From NCBI GenBank assembly GCA_034142505.1, contig JAWZDV010000012.1, positions 81,058-145,057 of the forward strand: DNA of 64,000 bases. Reading direction: 5' to 3'. This document shows positions 26,489-35,276 of the stretch, in pieces. The notes under the pieces are model-generated. The model had not been told where the DNA came from and did not search any database. It saw only the letters and a program-made list of their open reading frames with translations. How positions within the stretch are numbered: the first letter of the stretch is position 1; each line of letters starts with the position of its first letter. Position numbers and translations under genes: made by a program. This stretch comes from Hungatella_A sp034142505 (GTDB taxonomy: Bacteria; Bacillota; Clostridia; Lachnospirales; Lachnospiraceae).

Positions 26489-26610
26489 ATCCTATCCCTC
26501 CATCTTCCCAGCCTCATGCCCGTGCCATCTTCACATGGATTCCATCAACAGCCCGATTCCAGGTCCTTTCCACATGGATTTATGACAACCTGCACCGCCT
26601 CCAAACCTGC

Positions 26611-27705
26611 TCACAGCCGATACCGTTCCTCATACCTCTCCAAAGCGCTCCGCACCTCATCCACCCCATCATGAATCTGTAGCTCAAAATACAGTTCTCT
26701 CTTCTCAAACGGCTTTATCACCGCCAGATTCCCCGCCTCCCTCTCCCTGTCTCTCCCCCAGGTCCGGCAGTTACACGGCTCCAACCCCACCACATAACGC
26801 CCCTTCTGGAGACATTTCCAAAGATTAAACTGGTTCAGTTCCTCTGCCCGGAATTTCACCGTGGCCCCCAGCCCCAGCTTTTCATTCAACAGGGAAGCCC
26901 AGGCAAATCCATCCTCATCGGCGGCTGCCGTATGGTTATAGGCTCTCGCCCCATACCCATCATCCGGCTTCCCAATCACGCCAATCTCCCCTGCCGACTT
27001 CTCCGCCAGTTCCGACGTCGGAAACCTCTCATCGTAAGTCAGGCAGATCCGGCTCCCTTCATCCAACAGCGGATATCCAAAATTCATATGATAAACCAGC
27101 ATAAACGGCACATCCCGAAACCCCAGGTTCTCCACACAGTCATGAACATACACCGTGTTTTCCCCCATCTTCACCCGGATGTTTCTGGTCATACACAAAT
27201 GCTCCCCAAAAGGTCTCGCCTGCCTCGTCTTACTCTCAAACTCCACCACATACTCCGCCGAACTTAAGTGAGGGGGACCATCCCACCAAGTCTTACACCC
27301 AATCTCCTCAGACGGCAGATTTGATACACTTCCATGCAGTTCCAGCCGCTCCCCGTCATCCTCCGACGGCAGCCCCGCCGTCGTCAGCCCGCAGGTCGCA
27401 AACATTCCTCCGGAGAAATTCTGATTCCACTCAAAATCCCCCTGCCTTGCAAATTCCGGAGCGGACACGCCCAGATTCGACAGCCAGCAAAGCGATTTCC
27501 CCTTAAAACGCAGGGACGAAATATCCGAAGCCCGGTCACACACCACCGTCATCTCCAGCCCGCTCCCATTCCAGATATCCACCGCGTGAACCCCGTTCTT
27601 CTTCCCCTCGCAAAGCACATACCGTTTAAATCCGGCAATCTGATCCATATGCCCAACCCGCTCATAAAGTTCCTGTTTTGATAAATGACAGAAAGCCATC
27701 CCCAT
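26611..27705 (-). CDS. DUF4432 aldose-epimerase-like protein
   Basis: The 364-residue protein matches the DUF4432 pattern within the galactose-mutarotase superfamily: MTVVCDRASDISSLRFKGKS, GGMFATCGLTTAG, ELHGSVSNLPSE, YHMNFGYPLLDEG and VGLEPCN. These proteins probably bind or isomerise a sugar. The ATG at 27705 overlaps the livF stop (TGATG) with GGAGG six bases upstream, which ties its translation to the transporter. Its presence suggests the imported or processed compound contains a sugar part. Confidence 0.82.
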   Translation of the reverse strand: MGMAFCHLSKQELYERVGHMDQIAGFKRYVLCEGKKNGVHAVDIWNGSGLEMTVVCDRASDISSLRFKGKSLCWLSNLGVSAPEFARQGDFEWNQNFSGGMFATCGLTTAGLPSEDDGERLELHGSVSNLPSEEIGCKTWWDGPPHLSSAEYVVEFESKTRQARPFGEHLCMTRNIRVKMGENTVYVHDCVENLGFRDVPFMLVYHMNFGYPLLDEGSRICLTYDERFPTSELAEKSAGEIGVIGKPDDGYGARAYNHTAAADEDGFAWASLLNEKLGLGATVKFRAEELNQFNLWKCLQKGRYVVGLEPCNCRTWGRDREREAGNLAVIKPFEKRELYFELQIHDGVDEVRSALERYEERYRL

Positions 27706-28415
27706 CACACACCTCCCAGATACGCCTGCTTCACCTCATCCGAATGCAGCAGATTCTCCGCCGTGTCCTCCAGCACAATCTTCCCGGTCTCCAGCACATA
27801 CGCCCGGTCCGAATGCTTTAACGCCACCCGCGCATTCTGCTCCACCAGCAATATGGTGGTCCCCATGCTCCGAATCCGCAGAATCATCTCAAAAATCTCC
27901 TTAATCACCAGCGGCGCCAGCCCCAGCGACGGTTCATCCAAAAGCAGCAGCCTCGGCTTCCCCATCATCGCCCGCCCCACGGCCAGCATCTGCTGTTCCC
28001 CGCCCGACAGCGTTCCCGCCATCTGGTCCTTCCTGGCCTCCAGCTTCGGAAACAGCTCATACACCGTCCTCAGGCTCTCCGGTATCTCCTGCTCCGGCCG
28101 CAGATACGCCCCCAGTTTCAGATTATCAAGCACCGTAAACTTCGGAAACACCTGACGCCCCTCCGGCGACAGAATGATCCCCCTGCTCACCATCACCTTC
28201 GTATCCTTATTGGTAATGTCCTCGCCATCAAAGGTAATAGTCCCTCCCGCGCTCTCCTTCAGCCCCATGATTGTCCGCATAGTCGTACTCTTCCCCGCCC
28301 CATTGGACCCGATCAGCGTGATAATCTCCCCTTCCTTCACCTCAAGGCTGATGGATTTCAGAGCGCTGATGCTGCCATAGTTCACTTCGATCTCCTTTAA
28401 TTCCAGCAACGCCAT
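27705..28415 (-). CDS. livF: branched-chain amino-acid-type ABC ATPase (LivF)
   Basis: The 236-residue ATPase has Walker A IGSNGAGKSTTMRT, signature TLSGGEQQMLAVGRA, Walker B LLLLDEPSLGLAP and the LivF-specific C-terminal QAYLGG. It powers the HAAT-family importer together with LivG. The Liv family transports branched-chain amino acids and also amides, aromatic acids and other small compounds, so the ligand is open. Confidence 0.93.
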   Translation of the reverse strand: MALLELKEIEVNYGSISALKSISLEVKEGEIITLIGSNGAGKSTTMRTIMGLKESAGGTITFDGEDITNKDTKVMVSRGIILSPEGRQVFPKFTVLDNLKLGAYLRPEQEIPESLRTVYELFPKLEARKDQMAGTLSGGEQQMLAVGRAMMGKPRLLLLDEPSLGLAPLVIKEIFEMILRIRSMGTTILLVEQNARVALKHSDRAYVLETGKIVLEDTAENLLHSDEVKQAYLGGV

Positions 28416-28417
28416 CT

Positions 28418-29185
28418 CTAATCCTCCTTCCCTAAGTACGCTTCAATTACCGCCTGGCTGGCGCGGATCTCCTCCGGCACCCCGTCCGCAATCAGCGCAC
28501 CGTTGTCCAGCACGTAAATCCGCTCACAGATATTCATCACGAACTTCATATCATGTTCAATCAACAGAACCGTATAATTCATCTTCTTTAACTTCGCCAC
28601 AATCTCCAGCAGTTCCCCCGTCTCCTGCTCGTTCATTCCCGCCGCCGGCTCGTCCAGCAAAAGCAGCTTCGGCTGTGTCGCCAATGCCCTGGCAATCTCC
28701 AGCTTTCTCTGGTCCCCGTAAGGCAGACTGGTGGACATCTCATACCGCACATCAAAAAGTCCGAGAAGCTTTAACAGTTCCTCCGCCCGCTCCTCCATCT
28801 GCCGCTCCTCCTCCCGCTTCGCCTTCGTGTTAAAAAGGACGGAGGGCAGACCGGCCTTCGTGTTGGTGTGCATTCCCACCAGTACATTGTCAAGCACTGT
28901 CATTTTCGGAAACAGACGGATATTCTGGAACGTCCGGGAGAATCCCGCTCTTGTAATCTCGTGTGGCTTCCATCCGGTCACATCCTTCCCCAGCAGGAAA
29001 ACCTTTCCCTCCGTCGGACAGTACATCCCGGTGATGACATTAAAAAGCGTCGTCTTCCCCGCGCCGTTTGGTCCGATAATGCCAACGATCTCTCCCTCGG
29101 ACACCTCCATGCTCACATCCGACAGCGCCACAAGGCCGCCGAATCTTTGAGTCACGTTATTTACCTGAAGAACGACTTTGCTCAT
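28418..29185 (-). CDS. livG: branched-chain amino-acid-type ABC ATPase (LivG)
   Basis: The 255-residue ATPase has Walker A IGPNGAGKTTLFNVIT, the LivG-typical FSRTFQNIRLFPKMTV, Walker B LLLLDEPAAGMN and LLIEHDMKFVMNICERIYVL. ATG 29185 is chosen for the GGGAGGTG upstream; the GTG at 29194 has none. The start lies 29 bases inside the livM gene, indicating coupled translation. Confidence 0.93.
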   Translation of the reverse strand: MSKVVLQVNNVTQRFGGLVALSDVSMEVSEGEIVGIIGPNGAGKTTLFNVITGMYCPTEGKVFLLGKDVTGWKPHEITRAGFSRTFQNIRLFPKMTVLDNVLVGMHTNTKAGLPSVLFNTKAKREEERQMEERAEELLKLLGLFDVRYEMSTSLPYGDQRKLEIARALATQPKLLLLDEPAAGMNEQETGELLEIVAKLKKMNYTVLLIEHDMKFVMNICERIYVLDNGALIADGVPEEIRASQAVIEAYLGKED

Positions 29186-30176
29186 CTTTCGCACCTCCCG
29201 CCTTGTTGTTCTTGTCTCTCTGACCGATGTACTTAAAGTTCACATTTCCCAGCAGCCCATCCGGCCGCACCAGCATCAGACCCACTAGCAGCGCGCCGTA
29301 GATAAACATCCGGTACTGCATCAGGCCGCGGAGCATTTCCGGCAGGATACTTAAGCCGATGGCGCCGATAAAGCTGCCGAGCACATTTCCCAGGCCCCCA
29401 AAAATTACCATGACCAGCATCTCGTTGGACTGTACCCCGGAGAACCCGGTTGGGTCGATATATCCCGTATACTGAGCGTAAAATGCTCCCGCCAGCCCTG
29501 CTAACATGGAAGAAACGATAAATATCATCATTTTATACTTGAATACATTGATCCCCATGGCAGCCGCCGCCAGTTCATCATCCCGGGTGGCCAGCACCGC
29601 CTGTCCGATTCTGGAATTCATGATGTTGTTGATCACCACTACCGTTAGAATCAGCAGCACCAGCATCAGATAATAAAACTGATGGGGCGTGGTAATCTTA
29701 AAGCCAAAGAAGTCCGGTTTCGCAATCGCCATGATCCCCAGCGACCCCCTCGTCAGGCTCATCCAGTTCAGCTCAATCAGCCGGACAATCTCACAGAACA
29801 CCATGGTGATAATCGTAAAATAATACCCCTTCAGCTTCAGCACCGGCAGCCCCAGCAGCAGTCCAAACGCCCCCGCCATCACCGCCGCCGCGGTAAACGA
29901 CACAACCGCCGGGCACCCCGGTATCCTGGTCACCAGAATCGCCGCCGTGTAAGCCCCGATCCCCCAAAACGCCGCATGTCCAAAAGACATCTGACCCAGG
30001 AATCCCACCATCAGATTCAGGCTCAGCGCCAGCATGGTATACATCAGACACACCGTCCCGATTCTCACCAGATACTTGGATGAGAACATCCACGGAAATA
30101 CCAGCGCAAATAAAAAGGCCAGGAGAATCAACCGTTTTTTATGGTTCGCAAGAAACACCCATATTTTATTTACCAT
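29157..30176 (-). CDS. livM: ABC permease LivM
   Basis: The 339-residue permease has 9-10 hydrophobic segments and the LivM markers SLNLMVGFLGQMSFGHAAFW, SLTRGSLGIM and ATRDDELAAAAMGINV. It forms the membrane channel with LivH. The charged C-terminal tail (QRDKNNKAGGAKDEQSR) overlaps the start of livG. Confidence 0.93.
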   Translation of the reverse strand: MVNKIWVFLANHKKRLILLAFLFALVFPWMFSSKYLVRIGTVCLMYTMLALSLNLMVGFLGQMSFGHAAFWGIGAYTAAILVTRIPGCPAVVSFTAAAVMAGAFGLLLGLPVLKLKGYYFTIITMVFCEIVRLIELNWMSLTRGSLGIMAIAKPDFFGFKITTPHQFYYLMLVLLILTVVVINNIMNSRIGQAVLATRDDELAAAAMGINVFKYKMMIFIVSSMLAGLAGAFYAQYTGYIDPTGFSGVQSNEMLVMVIFGGLGNVLGSFIGAIGLSILPEMLRGLMQYRMFIYGALLVGLMLVRPDGLLGNVNFKYIGQRDKNNKAGGAKDEQSRSSGK

Positions 30177-30187
30177 CGTTTCCCCTC

Positions 30188-31066
30188 CTATACCTTATTC
30201 ATCTGCTGTTTCCCGAACAGTCCGCTCGGCTTAAACAGCAGTACCACGATCAGCACCGCAAACGCTATGGCGTCCCGGTATCCGGAGCTGATATACCCCG
30301 CCGCCAGCGTCTCGATAATCCCAATCGCCAGCCCGCCAAACATAGCTCCCGGCAGCACTCCCACACCGCCCAATATCGCCGACGCAAAAATCTTCATCCC
30401 GATGGAGGTTCCCATATTGATATCCACCGTCTGGTAATACATCCCCACCAGCGTCCCTGCAATGGAGGCCAGTATTCCGCTGATAATAAAGGTAAAGGAG
30501 ATCACCCCGTGGATATTGATCCCCATCAGCTTCGCCGCCTCGATATTCTGCGCCGTCGCCCTCATGGCCTTCCCGATCTTCGTCTTATAGACAATCAGGG
30601 TCAGCGTCCCCATCAGAATCAGAGAGACACTCAAAATCAGAATCTGAAGCCAGCTGATCACCGCTCCCCCAAACTCAATCTTCCCAAACTCAAAGGGCAC
30701 CGGAAACGGCTTCGTCTCACTGCCAAACCAGATCATAATCGCATTGTCAATCATCGTGGACATGCCCAAGGTGGTGATCAGCCCCGCCAGCTTCGGCGCC
30801 TTCTTCTGCCGCAGCCTGCGCAGACCAAACCGGTCCAGACAGTATCCCACCGCGGCCGTCAGCACAATGCTCAAAAAGAATGCCAGCACAAACCGCTGCC
30901 CGGTGATCCCATACATCACCAGCGATAAATAGGCCCCCAGCATATACAGCGATCCATTGGCAAAGTTGGTCAGTTCCAGCACACCGAACACCAGTGTAAA
31001 TCCAATGGCCACCAGCGCGTAGGTGCTGCCGATGGTAATTCCATTCAGTAATTGTTGTAAGAACAT
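30188..31066 (-). CDS. livH: ABC permease LivH
   Basis: The 292-residue permease begins MFLQQLLNGITIGSTYALVA, the typical LivH start, and has ATAQNIEAAKLMGINIHGVI and GAMFGGLAIGIIETLAAGYI. It pairs with LivM. It lies 56 bases after the solute-binding gene in the same operon; no hairpin is seen between them. Confidence 0.93.
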   Translation of the reverse strand: MFLQQLLNGITIGSTYALVAIGFTLVFGVLELTNFANGSLYMLGAYLSLVMYGITGQRFVLAFFLSIVLTAAVGYCLDRFGLRRLRQKKAPKLAGLITTLGMSTMIDNAIMIWFGSETKPFPVPFEFGKIEFGGAVISWLQILILSVSLILMGTLTLIVYKTKIGKAMRATAQNIEAAKLMGINIHGVISFTFIISGILASIAGTLVGMYYQTVDINMGTSIGMKIFASAILGGVGVLPGAMFGGLAIGIIETLAAGYISSGYRDAIAFAVLIVVLLFKPSGLFGKQQMNKV

Positions 31067-31122
31067 AGTATCCCTCTCTTATCAAAAGGGGCCGCCATGT
31101 ATCTGGCAGCCCCTAAAACCTC

Positions 31123-32394
31123 CTATTGTGCCAACTTGAAATTTCCGTTCTCAACCTGGAATGCATAGATTCCCTTGATCATCTCTTTATTTTCATTAAA
31201 ACTCATATCATACCCGGATACGCCAGGGTAATTGCGCAGCTGCCGAAGTTCCGCCGCCAGCGCCTTGCTGTCCGTTCCAACCTTCATCGCCGCCTCCAGC
31301 ACAATATTCACCGCGTCATAAGCGCTTGCCGCAAATCCGTCCGGGGAGTTGTTGTACTTCGCCACATACTTCTCCACAAACGCTTTGGTGGTATCATCCA
31401 CATTGCCCGCCTCCAGCACGGAAGGAAGAAAACAGGGAATGCTGCTGAGCACCACCATGCCGTTTAACTTGTCGCCGGCGACATTCAAAAATTCCTCCGT
31501 CAGGCACATGCCGGGGCCGACATACTGGGCCTTAATATTCAGTGAATTGGCCTGCATGAAGATCTGGGCACAGTCGTTGTAAGAGGCAGACGCATAGATC
31601 ACGTCCGGCGCCTCCGCCTTCACCTTGGAGAGAATCGGACTGAAATCCTTGGTCTGACCAGGAACAAAGGTCTCCACGATGGACAATTCCCCGCCCAGCT
31701 TCTCATACTCCGTCTTAAACACGTCGGAAGCAATCACGCCATGGTCCGTATTCTGGTAAATGATGGCAATCTTCTGGGGTCCGTAGGTATTGATCAAATA
31801 TCTGGCAAATTCCGCCCCCTCATACTTCTGGCTCATCACCACCGAAAACATCATCTCCCCCATCCCCGGGAAATCCGTATGGGAAGCGTTGGGACTGAAC
31901 AGCAGCAGCTCATTCTCCTCAAACACCGGCGCCGCCGCCATGGCACAGGAGGAAGAAAAACTTCCCATACCGGCAATCACGGAATCGTCGGTGACAATCT
32001 TATTCGCCACGTTCACCGCTTCCTTGGGATCGCCTTTATCGTCAAATACCTCCAGCACAAACTCCGTTTTGTTGGCCTCATTAAACTGGTCCAGCGCCAG
32101 CTCCGCCCCTTCTTTTAAGGAAATGCCATATTGCATCTGGTCCCCGGTCATCGGCAGGAAAAATGCCAGCTTATTTCTGCCGCCCAGATCCACCGCGCCC
32201 TGGCCCTCTGTCCCGGAGGACTGCTCCTTTGCATCCCCCGCCGCTGTTGTCCCCGCGTCTGCCTTTGCCTCTGTCTGAACCGGCGCCTGCGTCTCAGCCT
32301 TATCGCCTGCGGAACTGGCACAGCCGGTCAGCATCGTCATGCCCAGAGATAACATCACCGTACTGCCCAAAATTGATTTTAATGTTCTTTTCAT
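31123..32394 (-). CDS. Liv-type solute-binding lipoprotein (LivK/J-like)
   Basis: The 423-residue lipoprotein has a signal peptide ending MLTGC (Cys25) and an Ala/Thr/Glu-rich linker, then the type I periplasmic-binding fold: FFLPMTGDQMQYGISLKEGAELALDQ, GDPKEAVNVANKIV, FSSSCAMAAAPVFEE and IAIIYQNTDHGV. It captures the ligand of the importer outside the membrane. It is the first gene of the nine-gene operon, behind a strong promoter and an operator-like motif shared with the GntR gene. Confidence 0.9.
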   Translation of the reverse strand: MKRTLKSILGSTVMLSLGMTMLTGCASSAGDKAETQAPVQTEAKADAGTTAAGDAKEQSSGTEGQGAVDLGGRNKLAFFLPMTGDQMQYGISLKEGAELALDQFNEANKTEFVLEVFDDKGDPKEAVNVANKIVTDDSVIAGMGSFSSSCAMAAAPVFEENELLLFSPNASHTDFPGMGEMMFSVVMSQKYEGAEFARYLINTYGPQKIAIIYQNTDHGVIASDVFKTEYEKLGGELSIVETFVPGQTKDFSPILSKVKAEAPDVIYASASYNDCAQIFMQANSLNIKAQYVGPGMCLTEEFLNVAGDKLNGMVVLSSIPCFLPSVLEAGNVDDTTKAFVEKYVAKYNNSPDGFAASAYDAVNIVLEAAMKVGTDSKALAAELRQLRNYPGVSGYDMSFNENKEMIKGIYAFQVENGNFKLAQ

Positions 32395-32416
32395 GTTTTC
32401 CTCCTTTAGTACTTAA

Positions 32417-32477
32417 TTTCATTATGTAAGTATCTCTTTCATAAACACATCATAATTCATTCCATCCTGTTTGTCAA
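32417..32477 (-). promoter_or_regulatory. promoter and putative GntR operator of the Liv operon
   Basis: A near-consensus promoter on the minus strand is TTGACA (32472-32477), 17 bp, TATGAT (32449-32454). The plus-strand motif TTTCATTATGTAAGTATC lies at 32417-32434, starting about eight bases after the expected transcription start. Its copy at 33403-33420 (TTTCATTATGTCACTATC) has two differences and sits at the same place relative to the GntR promoter. Confidence 0.65.
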
Positions 32478-32547
32478 TACTATTATTCGTAAAAAAGTAC
32501 AATATTTTGACTTTTTTCGACATATTTTTGTCATTTTTACAAACAAA

Positions 32548-32580
32548 AATGTCCTGTTGTTTCGATGACAACAGGACATT
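32548..32580 (-). terminator. terminator of the GntR gene
   Basis: AATGTCCTGTTGT (32548-32560) pairs perfectly with ACAACAGGACATT (32568-32580). On the minus strand the stem is followed by TTTTTG. It separates the regulator from the Liv operon promoter, so the two are independent transcripts. Confidence 0.88.
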
Positions 32581-32598
32581 ATGTTATATTTATATATA

Positions 32599-33354
32599 TT
32601 ATGCCTCACAGCCGTAAGAGATATGGGATTTATCACCTCGGTAGCGGGTGACCGAGTAGCACAGCGGCCGGCCATTTTCCTCTTCAGCCACATCCGTCAC
32701 ACACAGCAGCGACGCCCGGGTTCGGTTGATCTCCAGCAGCTCCAGATCATATTTGCTGGCCAGAGTGGCCTCAATCTTCACCGTCCGGTTCTTCGCGCAG
32801 ATGCCATACTCCACCTCCAGCAGCTCAAACAGGTTGATATCCCGGAAATCCTTCTCTAGCACCGCCTGAAAATGTTCCGCCGACAGATAGGTGGCGCTGT
32901 ACACAATGGGCGTCTCTCCCACCTTCCACAGCCGTTTTAAATAGATGAGCCGCGCATGATCCTCCAGCTTCAGTCTCTGGTTGATCTCCTCAATCCCGTC
33001 CATCACACACAGATCCAGAATCTCCACACTGCACTCCCTGGAACTCCTCTCCAGGTAATGCTTCAAATGCTCAATGCCGGTATCGATCTTCAGTTCAATC
33101 TTTGGCTGGGCCACAAAGGTCCCGCTTTTCTTCTTCCGAACCAGAACCCCCTCCGACACCAGCTCGTTTAAGGCCTGCCGCACCGTGGGCCGGCTCAGCC
33201 CCAGACACTCACAGAACTCCGTCTCCCCCGGCAGTTTATCTCCCTGCTGCAGGCTGCCGTTGGACAGTTCATTCAAAATCATCCGCTTCACCTGGTAATA
33301 GAACGGGATGGGAATGTCCTTGTTGATTTTGTACTTTGCTTCGTTCAGATTCAC
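32599..33354 (-). CDS. GntR-family regulator with UTRA domain
   Basis: The 251-residue HutC-subfamily protein has a GntR winged helix (PFYYQVKRMILNELSNGSL, then GETEFCECLGLSRPTVRQAL, residues about 15-75). A UTRA effector domain follows (IYLKRLWKVGETPIVYSATYL, FELLEVEYGI, residues about 95-240). It lies just upstream of the Liv/URO-D operon, and both promoters share a motif at equivalent positions. The likely role is repression of that operon and itself until the substrate or a breakdown product binds. Confidence 0.88.
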   Translation of the reverse strand: MNLNEAKYKINKDIPIPFYYQVKRMILNELSNGSLQQGDKLPGETEFCECLGLSRPTVRQALNELVSEGVLVRKKKSGTFVAQPKIELKIDTGIEHLKHYLERSSRECSVEILDLCVMDGIEEINQRLKLEDHARLIYLKRLWKVGETPIVYSATYLSAEHFQAVLEKDFRDINLFELLEVEYGICAKNRTVKIEATLASKYDLELLEINRTRASLLCVTDVAEEENGRPLCYSVTRYRGDKSHISYGCEA

Positions 33355-33402
33355 AGTCCTTCTCCTTTAACTCTATGTATTTTCCAGCCATACATTACAA
33401 GT

Positions 33403-33459
33403 TTTCATTATGTCACTATCACTTGCTATTATTATTCCTTATTTTGGAAGGATTGTCAA
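33403..33459 (-). promoter_or_regulatory. GntR promoter and autoregulatory motif
   Basis: On the minus strand, TTGACA (33454-33459), 17 bp, AATAAT (33431-33436) form the promoter. The motif TTTCATTATGTCACTATC (33403-33420) begins about five bases into the transcript, matching the copy in the Liv operon leader. This suggests the GntR protein represses both. Confidence 0.6.
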
Positions 33460-33522
33460 CCCCTAAAAAGGCAAAACTGCCGGCGTATCTTAAAGTAATC
33501 TATTTATCACAGCAAGTATTCT

Positions 33523-33566
33523 AAAAAAGCCGGCTTCCACAAGACTCAAGTCTTACAGAAACCGGC
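33523..33566 (-). terminator. terminator downstream of the YesMN/sulfatase cluster
   Basis: On the minus strand GCCGGTTTC and GAAGCCGGC form the outer stem around an AAGACT/AGTCTT inner stem, followed by six T. It lies 180 bases beyond the response-regulator gene. The intervening 33567-33745 has a short open frame with no start codon and no clear feature. Confidence 0.75.
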
Positions 33567-33745
33567 AACCGCCTGCCGTCGATCCGCGCCCTCCTGCCGC
33601 GCTGCGAAAAACCGCTGCTCTACCCATCCCTCAAATTCTTCTTCATCTCCCCTGTCAATTCTTCCTGCAGTTCCTCCGAAAACTCCCCCTTTGCATTAGA
33701 TTTCTCCGTCCGATACGGCGGATAAGCTTGTGATTTAGATCGGAA

Positions 33746-35263
33746 TCAGCCATTCCTAACATTGTTTTTATAATCAAATGGATTCTGGCCAAAATTCTTT
33801 TTAAATACGGTGGAAAAATAGCTTAAATTCGAGTATCCCACCTGCTCCGCCACTTCGTAGACCTTTAAGTTGGTGGTCTCCAAAAGATGCAGGGCATGCT
33901 TGAGTCTCAGATTGTTTAAGTACACCACAAACTTGACTCCTGTCTCCTCTTTAAAAAGGCGGCTTAGATACTCTGAACTGATTCCGGCGCGGCTGGCTAC
34001 ATCAGAAAGTGTCAAAGGACCGGCGTATTGTTCTTCCATGCAGCTGATGGCGCTGCGGATCGGCGAGGAGTACTCATCACTCAACGCCTTCCCATATCCA
34101 TGGCGTTCAAAGATATCCCTGATCACTCCGTCCAGCTCCTCGATGGAACCAGTATCGGCAATCTCTTTCCCGATAGCAGACAGCTGTTCCTCCACCTGGT
34201 CTGTATCCTCCTTGGTGATATGAAACAGTGATGTGATAAAGAACAGATACATTTTCTTCAGATAATCAATATCCGTGATCTCCTCACGCCGGGCTTCCTC
34301 CATCATCTGATCCCGAATATCCATGGCTTTCCGGTAGTTCTGGCTGACCAGTTCTTTTCCAAACAAAATCTTATACTTCTCCCCGTTGGATGTCCTGTAT
34401 TTCCCGGTGGCCTGGGTGTAAAAGAAGCGTTCGCGGCTATGATAAAAACTCAGTTTCACCCGCTCATAAGCCTGACGCATGGCCAGCCCCATCTTCGCAG
34501 GATTATCATAGATATCGCTGCAGCCGATCCGGCAGGAAACCTCTCCCATAATCTCCTCACAATAACCGTGCACCAATTGCATCAGCTGGCTCTCCCCGCT
34601 GCCTTTGTGCTGGTTTAAATTGCCGATAATCACCGTATGATTCCAATCTACCGGGATCTTCAGCACGTGAATCAGAATCTCATTCTGGGGAAGAGAAAAG
34701 CGGAGGGGTTCCTCCCCAAAGGCCATCACGTCCAGCGCCACATACGCCCCTTTCACAAGCGGGATCTCATACTCCCGAAGCATCGCCTCCGATACCTGTG
34801 CCCTGCTCTGCCCGAGTACCAGCGAGCGCAGATAATGATTCCGGTTGGTCAGTTCTTCCAGGGTCTTCTCAACCCCCGACTGCCCCGCCTCCCCGATACT
34901 TTCCGACGCTTTCTCAAGCACCTGTTTCAGACTCTCCTCCGTAATCTCTGTCTTTAAAATATACTCCGATGCTCCCAGCTTGATGGATTTTCTGGCATAC
35001 TCAAAATCCTCATGGCTGGTCAGTACCACCGTATAGACAGACGGATTTAAGTTATGGATCATCTGCATCATCTCCAGCCCGTCCATCACCGGCATACGGA
35101 TATCCGTGATGACAATCTCCGGCAGCAGCTTCCGGTACATGGAAAATCCCTCTGCCCCATTGGCCGCCAATCCCGCCGCCTCATATCCTTCTATTTTATT
35201 TATACAAAATTCCAGCCACTGTCTGATGGGCATCTCGTCATCTACCACCAATATTTTATGCAT
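33746..35263 (-). CDS. YesN-type response regulator (receiver + AraC DNA-binding)
   Basis: The 505-residue protein has an N-terminal receiver domain (ILVVDDEMPIRQW, the phospho-acceptor in VITDIRMPVMDG, LTSHEDFEYARKS, GASEYILK). A long linker follows, then two AraC helix-turn-helices at the C-terminus (LTLSDVASRAGISSEYLSRLF and KVYEVAEQVGYSNLSYFSTVF). ATG 35263 has GGGAGGAG just upstream and lies inside the end of the partner kinase frame. It should be phosphorylated by the adjacent YesM kinase and activate the ABC importer and sulfatase genes upstream. Confidence 0.9.
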   Translation of the reverse strand: MHKILVVDDEMPIRQWLEFCINKIEGYEAAGLAANGAEGFSMYRKLLPEIVITDIRMPVMDGLEMMQMIHNLNPSVYTVVLTSHEDFEYARKSIKLGASEYILKTEITEESLKQVLEKASESIGEAGQSGVEKTLEELTNRNHYLRSLVLGQSRAQVSEAMLREYEIPLVKGAYVALDVMAFGEEPLRFSLPQNEILIHVLKIPVDWNHTVIIGNLNQHKGSGESQLMQLVHGYCEEIMGEVSCRIGCSDIYDNPAKMGLAMRQAYERVKLSFYHSRERFFYTQATGKYRTSNGEKYKILFGKELVSQNYRKAMDIRDQMMEEARREEITDIDYLKKMYLFFITSLFHITKEDTDQVEEQLSAIGKEIADTGSIEELDGVIRDIFERHGYGKALSDEYSSPIRSAISCMEEQYAGPLTLSDVASRAGISSEYLSRLFKEETGVKFVVYLNNLRLKHALHLLETTNLKVYEVAEQVGYSNLSYFSTVFKKNFGQNPFDYKNNVRNG

Positions 35264-35276
35264 CTGTCTCCTCCCG

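Noticed and set aside
26515..26576. Direct repeat CACATGGATT in the gap before the amidohydrolase gene
   Set aside because: Only ten bases long and placed within an operon, with no dyad or promoter around it; likely chance.
33567..33745. Minus-strand open frame ending EELTGEMKKNLRDG
   Set aside because: About 38 codons with a stop before it and no start codon or ribosome site; perhaps an old gene fragment but not supportable.
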